NCBI GenBank assembly: GCA_020746105.1 | Contig: CM036657.1 | Location: 3,185,652 to 3,249,651, forward strand | DNA: 64,000 bases | Reading direction: 5' to 3' | DNA from: Trogon surrucura | Lineage: Eukaryota > Chordata > Aves > Trogoniformes > Trogonidae | Made by a program: the position numbers and the translations under genes | Notes under the pieces: model-generated | The model's database searches: none | Told to the model about the DNA's origin: nothing | The model's input: the letters and a program-made list of their open reading frames with translations, nothing else | Part shown: positions 31,425 to 39,608 of the stretch, in pieces | Numbering within the stretch: the stretch's first letter is position 1 | Layout: every line of letters begins with the position of its first letter

Positions 31425-32605
31425 TCTCCCCCTCTTTTATCAAACACGGCATCAGCTAGCCTTCTGATCTGAGCAGAGAAGCATTGGATGATGCAAGGTC
31501 CCATACAAGCTACAATCAATACGATAACAATAATAATTATAACCATCTTAATTCCATCTTTAAGCCAGGCAGGAATTCCAAAAGACAAAAGCCAGTCATC
31601 AAAAGGATTATGACCTACAGTAATTTTTTGTGTATGTTGTTGAAGCCAATGTAGTTGTTTGTGAATCGAGTCACTATGATCCGACAGGTCAAAACAGCAC
31701 ATTCCTTGAATTTCCTCACACCCTTTACCTTGAGCTAGTAATAGAAAATCAATGGCAGCACGATTTCGAAGGACTACTTGACGCAGACTGCTCATATCTT
31801 GGGCTAGTTGGGATATTACTTGAGTAGTGACATTAGCTTGTTTTGCTGTCCAACATGCCAGTCTTTGAATTTGTTGTAAAGCATGAGAAGTGCCAATGCC
31901 AGGAATTAAGGAAGCAAAAACCTTGGCTGTGGGACCCCATAGCTCCACATCGTCATTACAGTCAGGAGGCAATAGAGAAATACTTCTTTTGGTTCGGGTA
32001 TGATGCAAGGTTGCAAAAAATTCTTTAGATGGAACAAGTAAGGCTAAATGACCAAGGTAACAAGGACCACCGTGAGCAAAGCTAGGAATTCCTTGCCAAG
32101 CACGGTCGCCACAGATCAAGTAAATGTGGGGCGGTAACGAAAGAGGAGAGGAGATGTTTAAATATAAATGTCCAGGTCCCCAACCATAAGGGCGAGATCC
32201 ATAATACTCAGAATGATTAAAATTTTTATGGGGAGTCAGCCAATTTTGTTTTGGAGATAGTGACAAATTCCAGGAACCAAAGTAAATACACCCATACCCA
32301 TTTGGTTTTCGACTGTTTAGTAAATTCAGCTCTTGGGGATCCCAAGGAAGTGGCACTGATAAATTCTTAACAATCATGGCAAGACAGTGGTTGCTATTAC
32401 TTGCTTTTCTACAGTCACCCAATTGAAAAGGGGACACAGGTGTTCCAATTAAGCATGTCTTAAAGGGATCAGTTGCTGATGTTAAATGTAAGCAAAAGGC
32501 ATCATTGCCAGTCTGACTTGCCCATCGTACCCAAAAATTCGTCATAGGGAAGTCTGCTAATGTCCAATTAATCCATAAACAGGTGAGGAACATCAGGCGG
32601 ATCAT
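31391..32605 (-). CDS. env: ERV4 envelope glycoprotein, intact frame
   Basis: 404 codons without a stop. Signal peptide at residues 1-18 (MFLTCLWINWTLA). Surface subunit of about 190 residues with NX(S/T) sites at NLS, NLS, NHS and NIS. Furin site RTKR at 204-207. An internal fusion loop lies between Cys216 and Cys251, NRAAIDFLLLAQGKG at 281-295, an intact CX6CC at Cys296-303-304, and a membrane span at about 354-373. The internal fusion loop and the sequence around CX6CC resemble alpharetrovirus TM. SU is shorter than the roughly 340 residues of alpharetroviral SU, so it may carry a deletion. It would act in receptor binding and fusion. The frame ends inside the 3' LTR. Expression would need splicing from the leader; whether it is expressed or fusogenic cannot be seen here. 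Confidence 0.93.
   Translation of the reverse strand: MIRLMFLTCLWINWTLADFPMTNFWVRWASQTGNDAFCLHLTSATDPFKTCLIGTPVSPFQLGDCRKASNSNHCLAMIVKNLSVPLPWDPQELNLLNSRKPNGYGCIYFGSWNLSLSPKQNWLTPHKNFNHSEYYGSRPYGWGPGHLYLNISSPLSLPPHIYLICGDRAWQGIPSFAHGGPCYLGHLALLVPSKEFFATLHHTRTKRSISLLPPDCNDDVELWGPTAKVFASLIPGIGTSHALQQIQRLACWTAKQANVTTQVISQLAQDMSSLRQVVLRNRAAIDFLLLAQGKGCEEIQGMCCFDLSDHSDSIHKQLHWLQQHTQKITVGHNPFDDWLLSFGIPAWLKDGIKMVIIIIVIVLIVACMGPCIIQCFSAQIRRLADAVFDKRGGDVAGLAGAITL
31425..31443 (-). promoter_or_regulatory. ERV4 polypurine tract
   Basis: Minus strand AAAAGAGGGGGAGA directly precedes the 3' LTR start. It lies inside the end of the env frame. Confidence 0.85.
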
Positions 32606-32961
32606 TATGAATTTTGCAATTCTTCAAATACTAAGACTGTACAATATCAGTATGTTTGACAATAATTAATTAGTTTATAATAGAATTGATTTGTGTCTAT
32701 AACAAGGCTAATTCCTTCTCTTAAGAACAACTCTGGATAGTTTAACTAAACACGAAGTTATAACAGGGACAAACCTATACCTACAAACTAAACAACCTAA
32801 AAACCACTGTCTATTATTATAAGAAAAAAAAAACCAGTTTCCCACACCCTCCACAGTAAAAATGTCCTTGGAGCCACACTGTGCAGCCACAAGGTGGCCA
32901 GTGTAGTCCACACACTTTAGTAATTGTAAGCTTCTCAACTTCTCTCCGAAATGCTACAGTA
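32606..32961 (-). other. ERV4 region between second integrase end and env
   Basis: Minus strand; a 76-codon frame at 32,938-32,708 (CVDYTGHLVAAQCGSKDIF) with no family I recognise. The rest is AT-rich leader to env; a splice acceptor should lie here, but I cannot place it. Confidence 0.45.
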
Positions 32962-33462
32962 TTAGGTACCAGTGGTAATGATATCCGTAGTTCTTGTTCC
33001 AGTATCGAGCGAAGAGACCGTAGACGTAGTTCCCTGCGCCACCTCGTCCTGAATTGGGCTGCTATGTCCTTCAGTATATTTCGCTATCCACGGTTTCACC
33101 CACTTCGCGGGTACCCACGATGATTTGTCACCTAGAAAAACACAAGCATAACCCCGCCCCCAAGTTAATAATCTCACCAGTCCAAACCAGTTTTGTGTAG
33201 CGGGGTCCCAAATTTGTACAGAAACGTCGTGTGTTAATAAGGATCCTTTCCTTTGATGAAGTTGAATGGGCGTCAGTTGTTGTTTAGTATCTACCACATC
33301 GATGTACGTCTTCCAATTGTGAACATATACCGCTTTCATAACGATTTCCTGAGGTGTGAGGGTATGTTCTCCCTCTTTTCGTAACGCTCGGAATAAGCGT
33401 TTAAGGTCCTGATGTTTTCGTTCGACAATGGCTTGTCCAGTGCTGTTATAAGGGACACCCAA
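32962..33462 (-). pseudogene. pol: ERV4 second integrase end (alpha-like lineage)
   Basis: 166 codons starting MGVPYNSTGQAIVERKHQDL, that is from just before the third catalytic acidic residue (E in VERKH) to the C-terminal end: PATQNWFGLVRLLTWGRGYA, then a Ser/Thr-rich tail. It differs from the integrase at 34,225-35,208 (GQSIVERAHLMLKRM), so the element carries two integrase ends from two lineages. This one flanks the alpha-type env and so probably belongs with it. No catalytic domain upstream. Confidence 0.82.
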
Positions 33463-33474
33463 TTGGTGTTGAAC

Positions 33475-33778
33475 ACCCCTTTATCTTAAATCATCCAGAC
33501 CCGCAGTCGCTGGGGAGCCCCTGTTGCAGCGAGGTTTCTGGAGAACCCTCCCGACAATTGGGAAGTCCTACGCAGTGCGTCCACCCGTAGGTGAGGTTTC
33601 CGAAGTCGCTGCAAGAGGGTCCAGCATTTATACTCTTAAATAAACAACCTTACATAACGTTGAATGCGGGAACATCTGGTGTTGTTTGCTCCGTTGAATT
33701 CTTCTCACAGCTTGGCCAGGGCTGAAAGAAGAATGCAAGGGAGTCTCCCTATCAATTTTGGTCCTTAATCACACACTT
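33475..33778 (-). mobile_element. LTR-like piece inside ERV4 (tentative)
   Basis: About 300 bp with no coding signal between an env remnant and the second integrase end. On the minus strand it has GAGTATAAATGCTGGAC (TATA-like) followed by GC-rich sequence with TTCCCAATTGTCGGGAGGG. It may be part of an LTR left at a recombination joint. No copy elsewhere in the window. Confidence 0.4.
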
Positions 33779-34224
33779 CTAACAAAGCAAAAGGCAGCTA
33801 GTTTCCCCCGCCTTGCTTTCAGCTAAAAAAAGATCACTCTGCTGGTTAGTACCATAAACCTTAACACCTATTATGTGGCTTTGATTAGACAGTCTTACAC
33901 AACCAATATAAACTTCATTGTTAGTCACATAAAGAGAATACATATCAGTACAACGGGTAACATTGAAAACAGTTACATCTTCCCATAATTGCTCTGCTAT
34001 CAGCCGTAACCATCTTCTCCCAGTCCAATCCATGTCGTCGTTGGTAATCGGTACCTCAGGGTCCCATCATGTCACTGGGCGAAACAAAGGGATTCAACAG
34101 GCAGGCCCAGTGCACGGTCGTGTTGCTACTACGCTGTTGAAGTAACAGGATGCTGCACAGCCACATCATGCGGGATAGGAACCAAATCATGGTCATTAAA
34201 TGGCTTAATTCGTTTCGCTGGCAG
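33779..34224 (-). pseudogene. env: ERV4 betaretrovirus-like env leader remnant
   Basis: Overlaps and follows the first integrase. One frame has a hydrophobic leader (MIWFLSRMMWLCSILLL) and WACLLNPFV; another, 34,033-33,779, encodes MDWTGRRWLRLIAEQLWE and TNNEVYIGCVRL. It has no cleavage site or TM part. By position it is the 5' end of the env that belonged to the first integrase; it is cut at about 33,778. Confidence 0.55.
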
Positions 34225-35231
34225 TCAATAAGGTCCTGTGGATAAAGAAACACAGCCATAACCTCTTCCCCACGTCAACAGAGGTACCGGACCTTTCCAT
34301 TCATTAGTATGAATGTCCGTATACAGTACATTAGGCTTTGGCAAGTCTTTCTGTTTTTCTTTTTGAGATCTCAGATGAGGAGTTAACATATCAAAACTGG
34401 ATATATTCAGAAAATTTAACACATACGTTGCTTTAGACAACTTCTCGTGTGGAGACATTCCGACAACAGTGCTTTTCTGTTTCTGTAACATTCTTTTCAG
34501 CATGAGATGTGCTCTTTCCACAATGCTCTGTCCCGTTGGTGAATAAGGTATCCCCATCACATGAGATATTCCCCATTCCTGTAAAAATACTTTAAAATTG
34601 TTAGAAACATAAGCTGGACCATTATCCGTTTTTATCTGTGATGGCACTCTTAATGTGGCAATAGCACGTAGCAAATGCAGTCGAACATCTCTAAACTTTT
34701 CACCACTGTGCGCTGTGGCAACAATAAAAGATGAGAAGGTATCTACAGTAACATGCACATATTTCAGTTTACCAAATTCAACTATATGCGTAACATCCAT
34801 TTGCCATACGTCATTGGGAGCAAGACCACGAGGGACTGCTGTTATATTAGAGTTCAGTGGTGTGACCGCTTGACAATCTGGACATGACAAAATAACATCT
34901 TGAGCTTGTCGAGATGTTATGTTAAACTGTTTGGATAAAGCCTTGCTAGTTTGATGATAAAAAGCATGCAAAAGTCTAGCCTGTCCTAATACATCAGGAA
35001 CAGCAGTCATAGCAGCCAGAGAATCAGCCCGAGCATTACCTTCGACTAACGGGCCAGGTAGATTAGAATGAGAACGAGTATGTGTCACAAAGTATTGGTG
35101 TATGCGATTACTACAAAGTAAGCCTAATTTCTGAAACAACATAAAAAGAACACGATTAGAAACATGTTTTAAAAAGGTAAACTCAATTCTGCACAAAAGG
35201 CCATACACATAATGGGAATCAGCAACAATAT
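34225..35231 (-). pseudogene. pol: ERV4 RNase H end and first integrase
   Basis: 327 open codons (35,208-34,225). The first part is the RNase H C-terminal end (HTRSHSNLPGPLVEGNARAD). Integrase follows: zinc region with HAFYHQ and CPDC (all four HHCC residues), and a core with WQMDVTHI, IKTDNGPAY and GQSIVERAH, so all three acidic residues are intact. The C-terminal end has TWGRGYGCVSL. It resembles the ERV1 integrase. It is fused at about 35,231 to capsid because RT, protease and nucleocapsid (about 2.7 kb, judged against ERV1) are deleted. The integrase domain itself looks intact but has no normal Gag-Pol frame to be made from. Confidence 0.88.
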
Positions 35232-36300
35232 TTACAGAACAGTAGCTGTTTTGTTAGTGCATCTCAGCATCTCCAGAATTCTTTTACAGCCCGCGTTAGC
35301 ATTCTCCACAGCAAGCTGCAGTAATAATGCATCTGCTGCCGCTGGTACATCTACCTGTCTTTCAATAGCTCCTTGTAATTGATCAATAAATTGAAGGTAG
35401 GGTTCATCGTTAGCTTGTCTGATAGTGCCAAAAGGTTTGCTTGATTTTTTCATGTCAGGAATCTTTTTAAAAGCTTTTGTTGCTAATTGTGCAGCGAGCT
35501 GTAAAAGTTCTGTAGTAAGATGAGCTTGAAGCTGTGGATTCGCAAACTGACCCTCCCCCAACAGCTGATCCAGGTTAATTGGAGCATTATTATTTTGAGC
35601 TACTGTAGCATTGGATATACATAATTCCCTGTATTCTACATACCAAATTGTATATTGGCTGGGTGTTAAAATCAACTTAAATACCACCTTCCAATCATGA
35701 GGAACCATAAGAAAAGCCTCTTTCATTGTTTCTATTAAATTTTCAGTATAGGATGATTGAATACCCGATTCAGCAACCGTACGCCGCAACTCTTTCAGCA
35801 TGATATAAGAAATCTGTTGACGGTCTGGTGCCTGAGTCCCGTCCGGCCGCGTATGCATGACTACTGGCATAGCTTTAACTACCTCAGGAAAAAAGTCAGT
35901 GTTAAGGAAACCATGCTCATCACGATCGGTTAAAATATCCGTCAGGGGAAATCTGAACCCTAGTAATAGAAGACAGTGCTGGACAAACCTGTGGAGAAGA
36001 TAAGGGAGGGGGTGCATAGGGTGGGGGTCGAGAATTGAGTGGAACAAGAGAGTTCATCTGACCCTTATTTTGACACAGCTGTGAAACAGATTTTGACAGC
36101 CCCTTTCCTTTTTCCGAAAGTCCCGAAAAAACGTCCTGAGCAGTAGGTGCAGATGCCACCATGGCTCTATTCGGCGTGAGCGGAGGATAAAGGTTGGGTT
36201 CTGCCTCGGGGTCGTCAGGACCAACATCAAAGGAACTGTCATCCTCCTCTGGATCTCTTTCAGGGGTTCATCCTGATCTTCCTTCTTTTCTCCCCCCCCC
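35232..36300 (-). pseudogene. gag: ERV4 gag, proline-rich region and capsid
   Basis: The minus strand from 36,300 reads acidic sequence (DDPEAEPNLYPPLTPN) and a PPPYAPPP late-domain motif in one frame (to 35,920). It shifts to another frame that holds capsid to 35,232 (HDWKVVFKLILTPSQYTIWY; major-homology-like NDEPYLQFIDQLQGAI; LAVENANAGCKRIL). It ends at the deletion joint before the zinc knuckles. It is related to ERV1 capsid, not to the gag at 36,652-37,866. Confidence 0.85.
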
Positions 36301-36303
36301 ACC

Positions 36304-36326
36304 TTTTTTTTTTTTTTTTTTTTTTT
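36304..36326. repeat. Poly(T) tract, 23 bases
   Basis: T run at the 3' side (minus strand) of the LTR-A fragment inside ERV4. On the minus strand it reads as poly(A). Confidence 0.9.
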
Positions 36327-36595
36327 ATTAGCTCAAGTATTACTTCAGTCACTCTGTTATCACACAGGGAGAGCAGAATTTCCCAGGTCTGTTTTGATCA
36401 TACTCTCCCGTTCACTCCCATGCACATCTGGTGTACAAGAAGCGTCTTATCTTCATTCTCACGGACAAGCTCTCAACACGAGCTGTACCTGGCTGGTCAG
36501 GGTCTCTTTTCATAATTAGGAAGCAAGAGTTATGCACTTGTTTAGAAAAGAGCTCAGCTCAAGGACGAAAGTCTTAATTCTGCAACGCAGTGCAG

Positions 36596-36598
<3 letters not shown>
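36327..36598 (-). mobile_element. LTR-A fragment inside ERV4
   Basis: Matches the middle and start of the ERV1 5' LTR: ATCACTCTGTTATCACACAGG (shared in 20-base windows), CCCATGCACATCTGGTGTACA, CACTTGTTTAGAAAAGAGCT and TTCTGCAACGCAGT. Both LTR ends are missing. It is bounded on both sides by poly(T) tracts. Confidence 0.85.

Positions 36599-36601
<3 letters not shown>

Positions 36602-36640
<39 letters not shown>
36602..36640. repeat. Poly(T) tract, 39 bases
   Basis: Uninterrupted T run at the 5' side (minus strand) of the LTR-A fragment, next to the end of the tandem-matrix gag. Confidence 0.9.
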
Positions 36641-36651
36641 CTACGACCCAG

Positions 36652-37866
36652 TCAGGACGAGCAGGGAGTTTCTTCCCTTGCCTTCCTCCTCTCCTGCCCC
36701 CCCTCCAACGCCTCGATCGCCGCCGCAGCAACTCTCTTTTCTGCTTGCATGACTTCTAGAGTGCGCATCACGGCCTTCCAAACTGTTCCTAGTTCTTCCG
36801 CTTCTTTTCCTCCCTCTAGAGTACAGTCCCACAAAAAGTCTCCTACTTCACGCCATTCCGTGGAACTAAAGATTAATGGCGGGTTGTTCATTTTCTCCCG
36901 TTTCCGAGCCCATGGGGCTAATACGTCTCGCTCCTTTACTTTTTCTCCTCTCTTAGAGAGTATACTAAGGAGGCGAGTTTTTTTAGGTGGATTACGCTTA
37001 AGATATGCCTGAATGTCACTTATCTCAGTTTCTGTTAGTCGGGGTTCTCCGTTCGATTCTAAATAGTGATTAGCTGACTCACAGTCCCATTCCTCGTTTT
37101 TTAACATGTTAATCACCCAAACACGCCGATTACGTCGAGGACCATAAGATTCAGCCTTATCAAATTGCTTTTCAAAATTTTTGAGTCCATCTACTATAGC
37201 TTGATGAGCTTTACGGTATTTTTCTCGAATTATGTTAGACTGCGCCCCTTTATCCAATCGCTGCATTTCTTCTAACAGCTTGGTCATAACTTCTGTCTGT
37301 TTCTGAATCAACATTTCTAGGGATTCATCTACTTCCATATCTTCAGGTAACGGCACTGTCGCCGGATCAATAGTCCCAGGGGGAGCTGAGGGAGGTGGGG
37401 GCAGAGTGGGTTCGGGTGGCTCCCATGATGGGATGAGATCATTATAAGGACCTCGGCGCGCCGGTGCGGCGACCGGGAGAGGGCTATCTTGTGAGTTTTT
37501 TACTGAGGAATCTGAAGACGGAGTAGCCAATTTCTCAGCAGCAACTGTATACAGTGTTTTAGCAGCAACTTCTACCTCAGCATCTGCTCCCATGCGTTCT
37601 ATCAGTAATCGTAACTGGCGATATGTCGGGGCTATTGCTTTCGCTTCCTTATTCCCTGTCTGTACTGCTTCCCAAATATCTTGCCCCACCTCCTTCCACA
37701 CAGCATCTTTAAAAACGTCAATTGAGTCATTTAAATAACCACGGCGCCGTGCCCAATGTAATAAGTTTGTCAGCAGGGTTCGATCCAGCGATTCCCCTGC
37801 TCTTTGAGCCACACATAAAATGGCTTCCACGGTCGCCTTTTCAATCGCTGATGCAGCGCTTCCCAT
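36652..37866 (-). pseudogene. gag: ERV4 gag with two matrix-like domains
   Basis: 404 codons from ATG at 37,866 (MGSAASAIEK, myristoylation-type glycine); an upstream extension to 37,983 lies in the leader and is unlikely. Domain 1 (residues 1-95) is matrix-like: LLHWARRRGYLND, WKEVGQDIWEAV, APTYRQLRLLIERM. A proline-rich linker (PPEPTLPPPPSAPPG) and a charged, coiled-coil-like part follow. Domain 2 (about 305-385) repeats the matrix pattern: LLSILSKRGEKVKERD, WREVGDFLWDC, LGTVWKAVMRTLEVM, closest in this window to ERV2 matrix. The frame ends at 36,652, then poly(A). No capsid follows in frame. Two matrix domains in one Gag is unusual; whether original or a recombination product is unknown. 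Confidence 0.78.
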
Positions 37867-37901
37867 CCCGTGCACAAAAACAGCTCGTATTGTGAGCTCC
37901 G

Positions 37902-37908
37902 ACTCACC
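37902..37908 (-). promoter_or_regulatory. ERV4 candidate splice donor
   Basis: Minus strand CCG|GTGAGT in the leader just upstream of the gag start. A good consensus donor that could serve env splicing. Confidence 0.5.
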
Positions 37909-38003
37909 GGTCGACAGTGGCCACTCGCGTCTCTCTCGAACGCCCGGTCGCAACCGCCACGGGTTTCTTACGTTCCTCTTCATCGCACGGCAGCTCCCGC
38001 AGG

Positions 38004-38021
38004 ATCACGTCGGGGTCACCA
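38004..38021 (-). promoter_or_regulatory. ERV4 primer binding site, tRNA-Trp type
   Basis: Minus strand TGGTGACCCCGACGTGAT three bases inside the LTR. From known viruses this is the tRNA-Trp primer site used by alpharetroviruses, unlike the Lys-type site of ERV1. Confidence 0.85.
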
Positions 38022-38024
38022 AGA

Positions 38025-38480
38025 TGCGGGGAGCCTCATGCTGGAGAAACAGGAACTGCAGGCAACGACTCAATATGAGCGCGAACAAACAGATCCAACT
38101 TTATTCTTTTCTACCAAACATTTATACTCTTTCAACTCTCAGTACATTACACTTTCTGTTATCTCATTGGTTATTACTACATTCTATCTACTACAACAGT
38201 TACTGATTGGTGCGGTTACATCTAATATGCCTACACTTAAACTGTCAGGACGTTGCATCTCCAGATGTCCAGTGTCTTTGTTCTCAGTGACAAACAAGAA
38301 AGATTTGTAACCTTGTTTTGCTTCAAGGAAGCAAAACAAGGGCAGACTGACCTTAATGATCCGTGACTTGTTTGCTTCAGGGAGGCACATCATCAGAAGG
38401 CTGACCTTGAGGATCAAAGAATCTAAGGTATTTTCCCAAGCGCAGGCTACAATGTTATAGCGCCAGCAAGGCCCGCAACA
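38025..38480 (-). mobile_element. ERV4 5' LTR
   Basis: 456 bp, same limits and nearly the same sequence as 30,969-31,424. Followed by CAGAG, the right target duplication, and inverted satellite. Confidence 0.95.
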
Positions 38481-38703
38481 CAGAGGTACAGGGTCCAGGT
38501 TACAGTGAGAATTCAGAGATCCATAGAGTCTGGAGCTGCAGAGACACCTGAGCTGTAGAAGGCATTCCAAGGGGAGCATGGCTCTGCACCAACAGTCTTC
38601 CACCCACACATTTCTGATTTTGGGACATCCATGGCCACAGACACATGAGGCTGAAGCCTGAGTTGCAGGGTCCTGGTTAGGGTTAGGGTTCAGAGATGCA
38701 TAG
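38481..38703 (-). repeat. 177-bp satellite, inverted, about 1.25 monomers
   Basis: Contains GGTTAGGGTTAGGGTTCAGAG, the inverted telomere-like core, and ends in CATAG before LTR-C. Confidence 0.92.
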
Positions 38704-39038
38704 TGTCATGTCCCACCTAGGAGAGAGGGACAAGTGACTTTCAGATTCGTAATACACCACCAGCGTGGACAATGGTGAGAGAAGTCTCAAGGCCCATACA
38801 CAAACATTTATTAATTTATCACAATCTGTAGATCGGACTCACGACAGTTGACTCAAATTTATAAGCACGGTAGGTAGGCATTATAACAAAAATCCAAAAA
38901 AAGGCGACATAAGCAATGAACTTACAACATCTTAATAGTAATCACAAGGAATAATAGAGGACATCTAAACAGAATATTAAGTCAGACAATATCACACTTA
39001 ACCATCACAAGAAAGAAATTTAGGCATAGAACCAAATA
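38704..39038 (-). mobile_element. LTR-C, part cut by ERV5
   Basis: TGTCATGTCCCACCTAGG to AACCAAATA: the 3' 335 bp of an LTR-C, at the CATAG satellite site. The rest of the LTR, apart from a short piece at 44,514-44,567, is lost. Confidence 0.88.
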
Positions 39039-39587
39039 GGGGAAATAGCATCTAGTGAGAAGCACCCTCTCAGGGTTGTTAGGAGGCAATCAGTCAGAGG
39101 CCTCAGAATAAGGAGATTGAGGTTTTCCAGTTCCCCTTGTAAAAGAACATAAAAAAAAGACAAAGTAACAAGGACACTAGTGATGAGGGCAACTAACAAG
39201 GAACATCTGGTGATGAACCCCCTTGCTTAATTTGATAACAAAACTTCTTGCGAAAAAGTGCTGAGAACAACTAGTTTTGGGACGAGGGTAAAAAGTTCAT
39301 CATGAGGAAGACATACGACCTTGATCCCTGAAGACCCCTGCCCAAGACCACCAGCTGGCACTGCGCAAGCATCAAGAGAAGGAGCTGCTGACCACCGGAA
39401 CTGAGTGCCTTTTTTGCCATAACTCATGTGTAGGCACTAATGAATATGTAACTTTTACTGCATACAACCAAGGTAGCTGCATGGTTCAGACGTGCATGTT
39501 TTTTGGACTTAAATCCCTAATGCACCCAGTGCTGATAAAAAAATAACTATAATCTACTGGGTTATAGAGTTTTTATTCCGCGTGTCA
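39039..39587 (+). mobile_element. ERV5 5' LTR (LTR-G)
   Basis: About 549 bp from GGGGAAATAGCATCTAGTGA to CGCGTGTCA; the first bases (TGATAT in the 3' copy) are missing. The AATAAA of the 3' copy reads AACAAA here. Confidence 0.85.
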
Positions 39588-39590
39588 ATT

Positions 39591-39608
39591 TGGCACCCCA
39601 GATGGGAC
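39591..39608 (+). promoter_or_regulatory. ERV5 primer binding site candidate
   Basis: TGGCACCCCAGATGGGAC, three bases after the LTR end. The right position and a TGG start; the tRNA is not identified. Confidence 0.55.

Larger units (their letters stand above)
30969..38480 (-). mobile_element. ERV4, young chimeric provirus
   Basis: Two 456-bp LTRs differ at 2 positions and are flanked by a perfect CAGAG duplication (30,964-30,968 and 38,481-38,485). Read on the minus strand: 5' LTR, tRNA-Trp-type primer site, gag with two matrix-like domains, a poly(A)-bounded LTR-A fragment, a betaretrovirus-like capsid, a deletion, RNase H end plus integrase, an env leader, an LTR-like piece, a second integrase end, an intact env, polypurine tract and 3' LTR. 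Protease and RT are absent, so it could move only with help from another virus. This is a recombinant of at least two retroviral lineages. Confidence 0.93.

Noticed and set aside
31391..32605. A captured, long-domesticated host env gene
   Set aside because: It sits in a provirus with nearly identical LTRs, so present evidence supports only a recent insertion; host use remains a hypothesis (see findings).
36602..36640. Poly(T) run as a transcription terminator
   Set aside because: It sits inside a retroviral gag on the boundary of a foreign fragment; no RNA polymerase III gene lies upstream.
36590..37012. Plus-strand frame with a long Phe run
   Set aside because: It translates the poly(T) tract and the antisense of gag.
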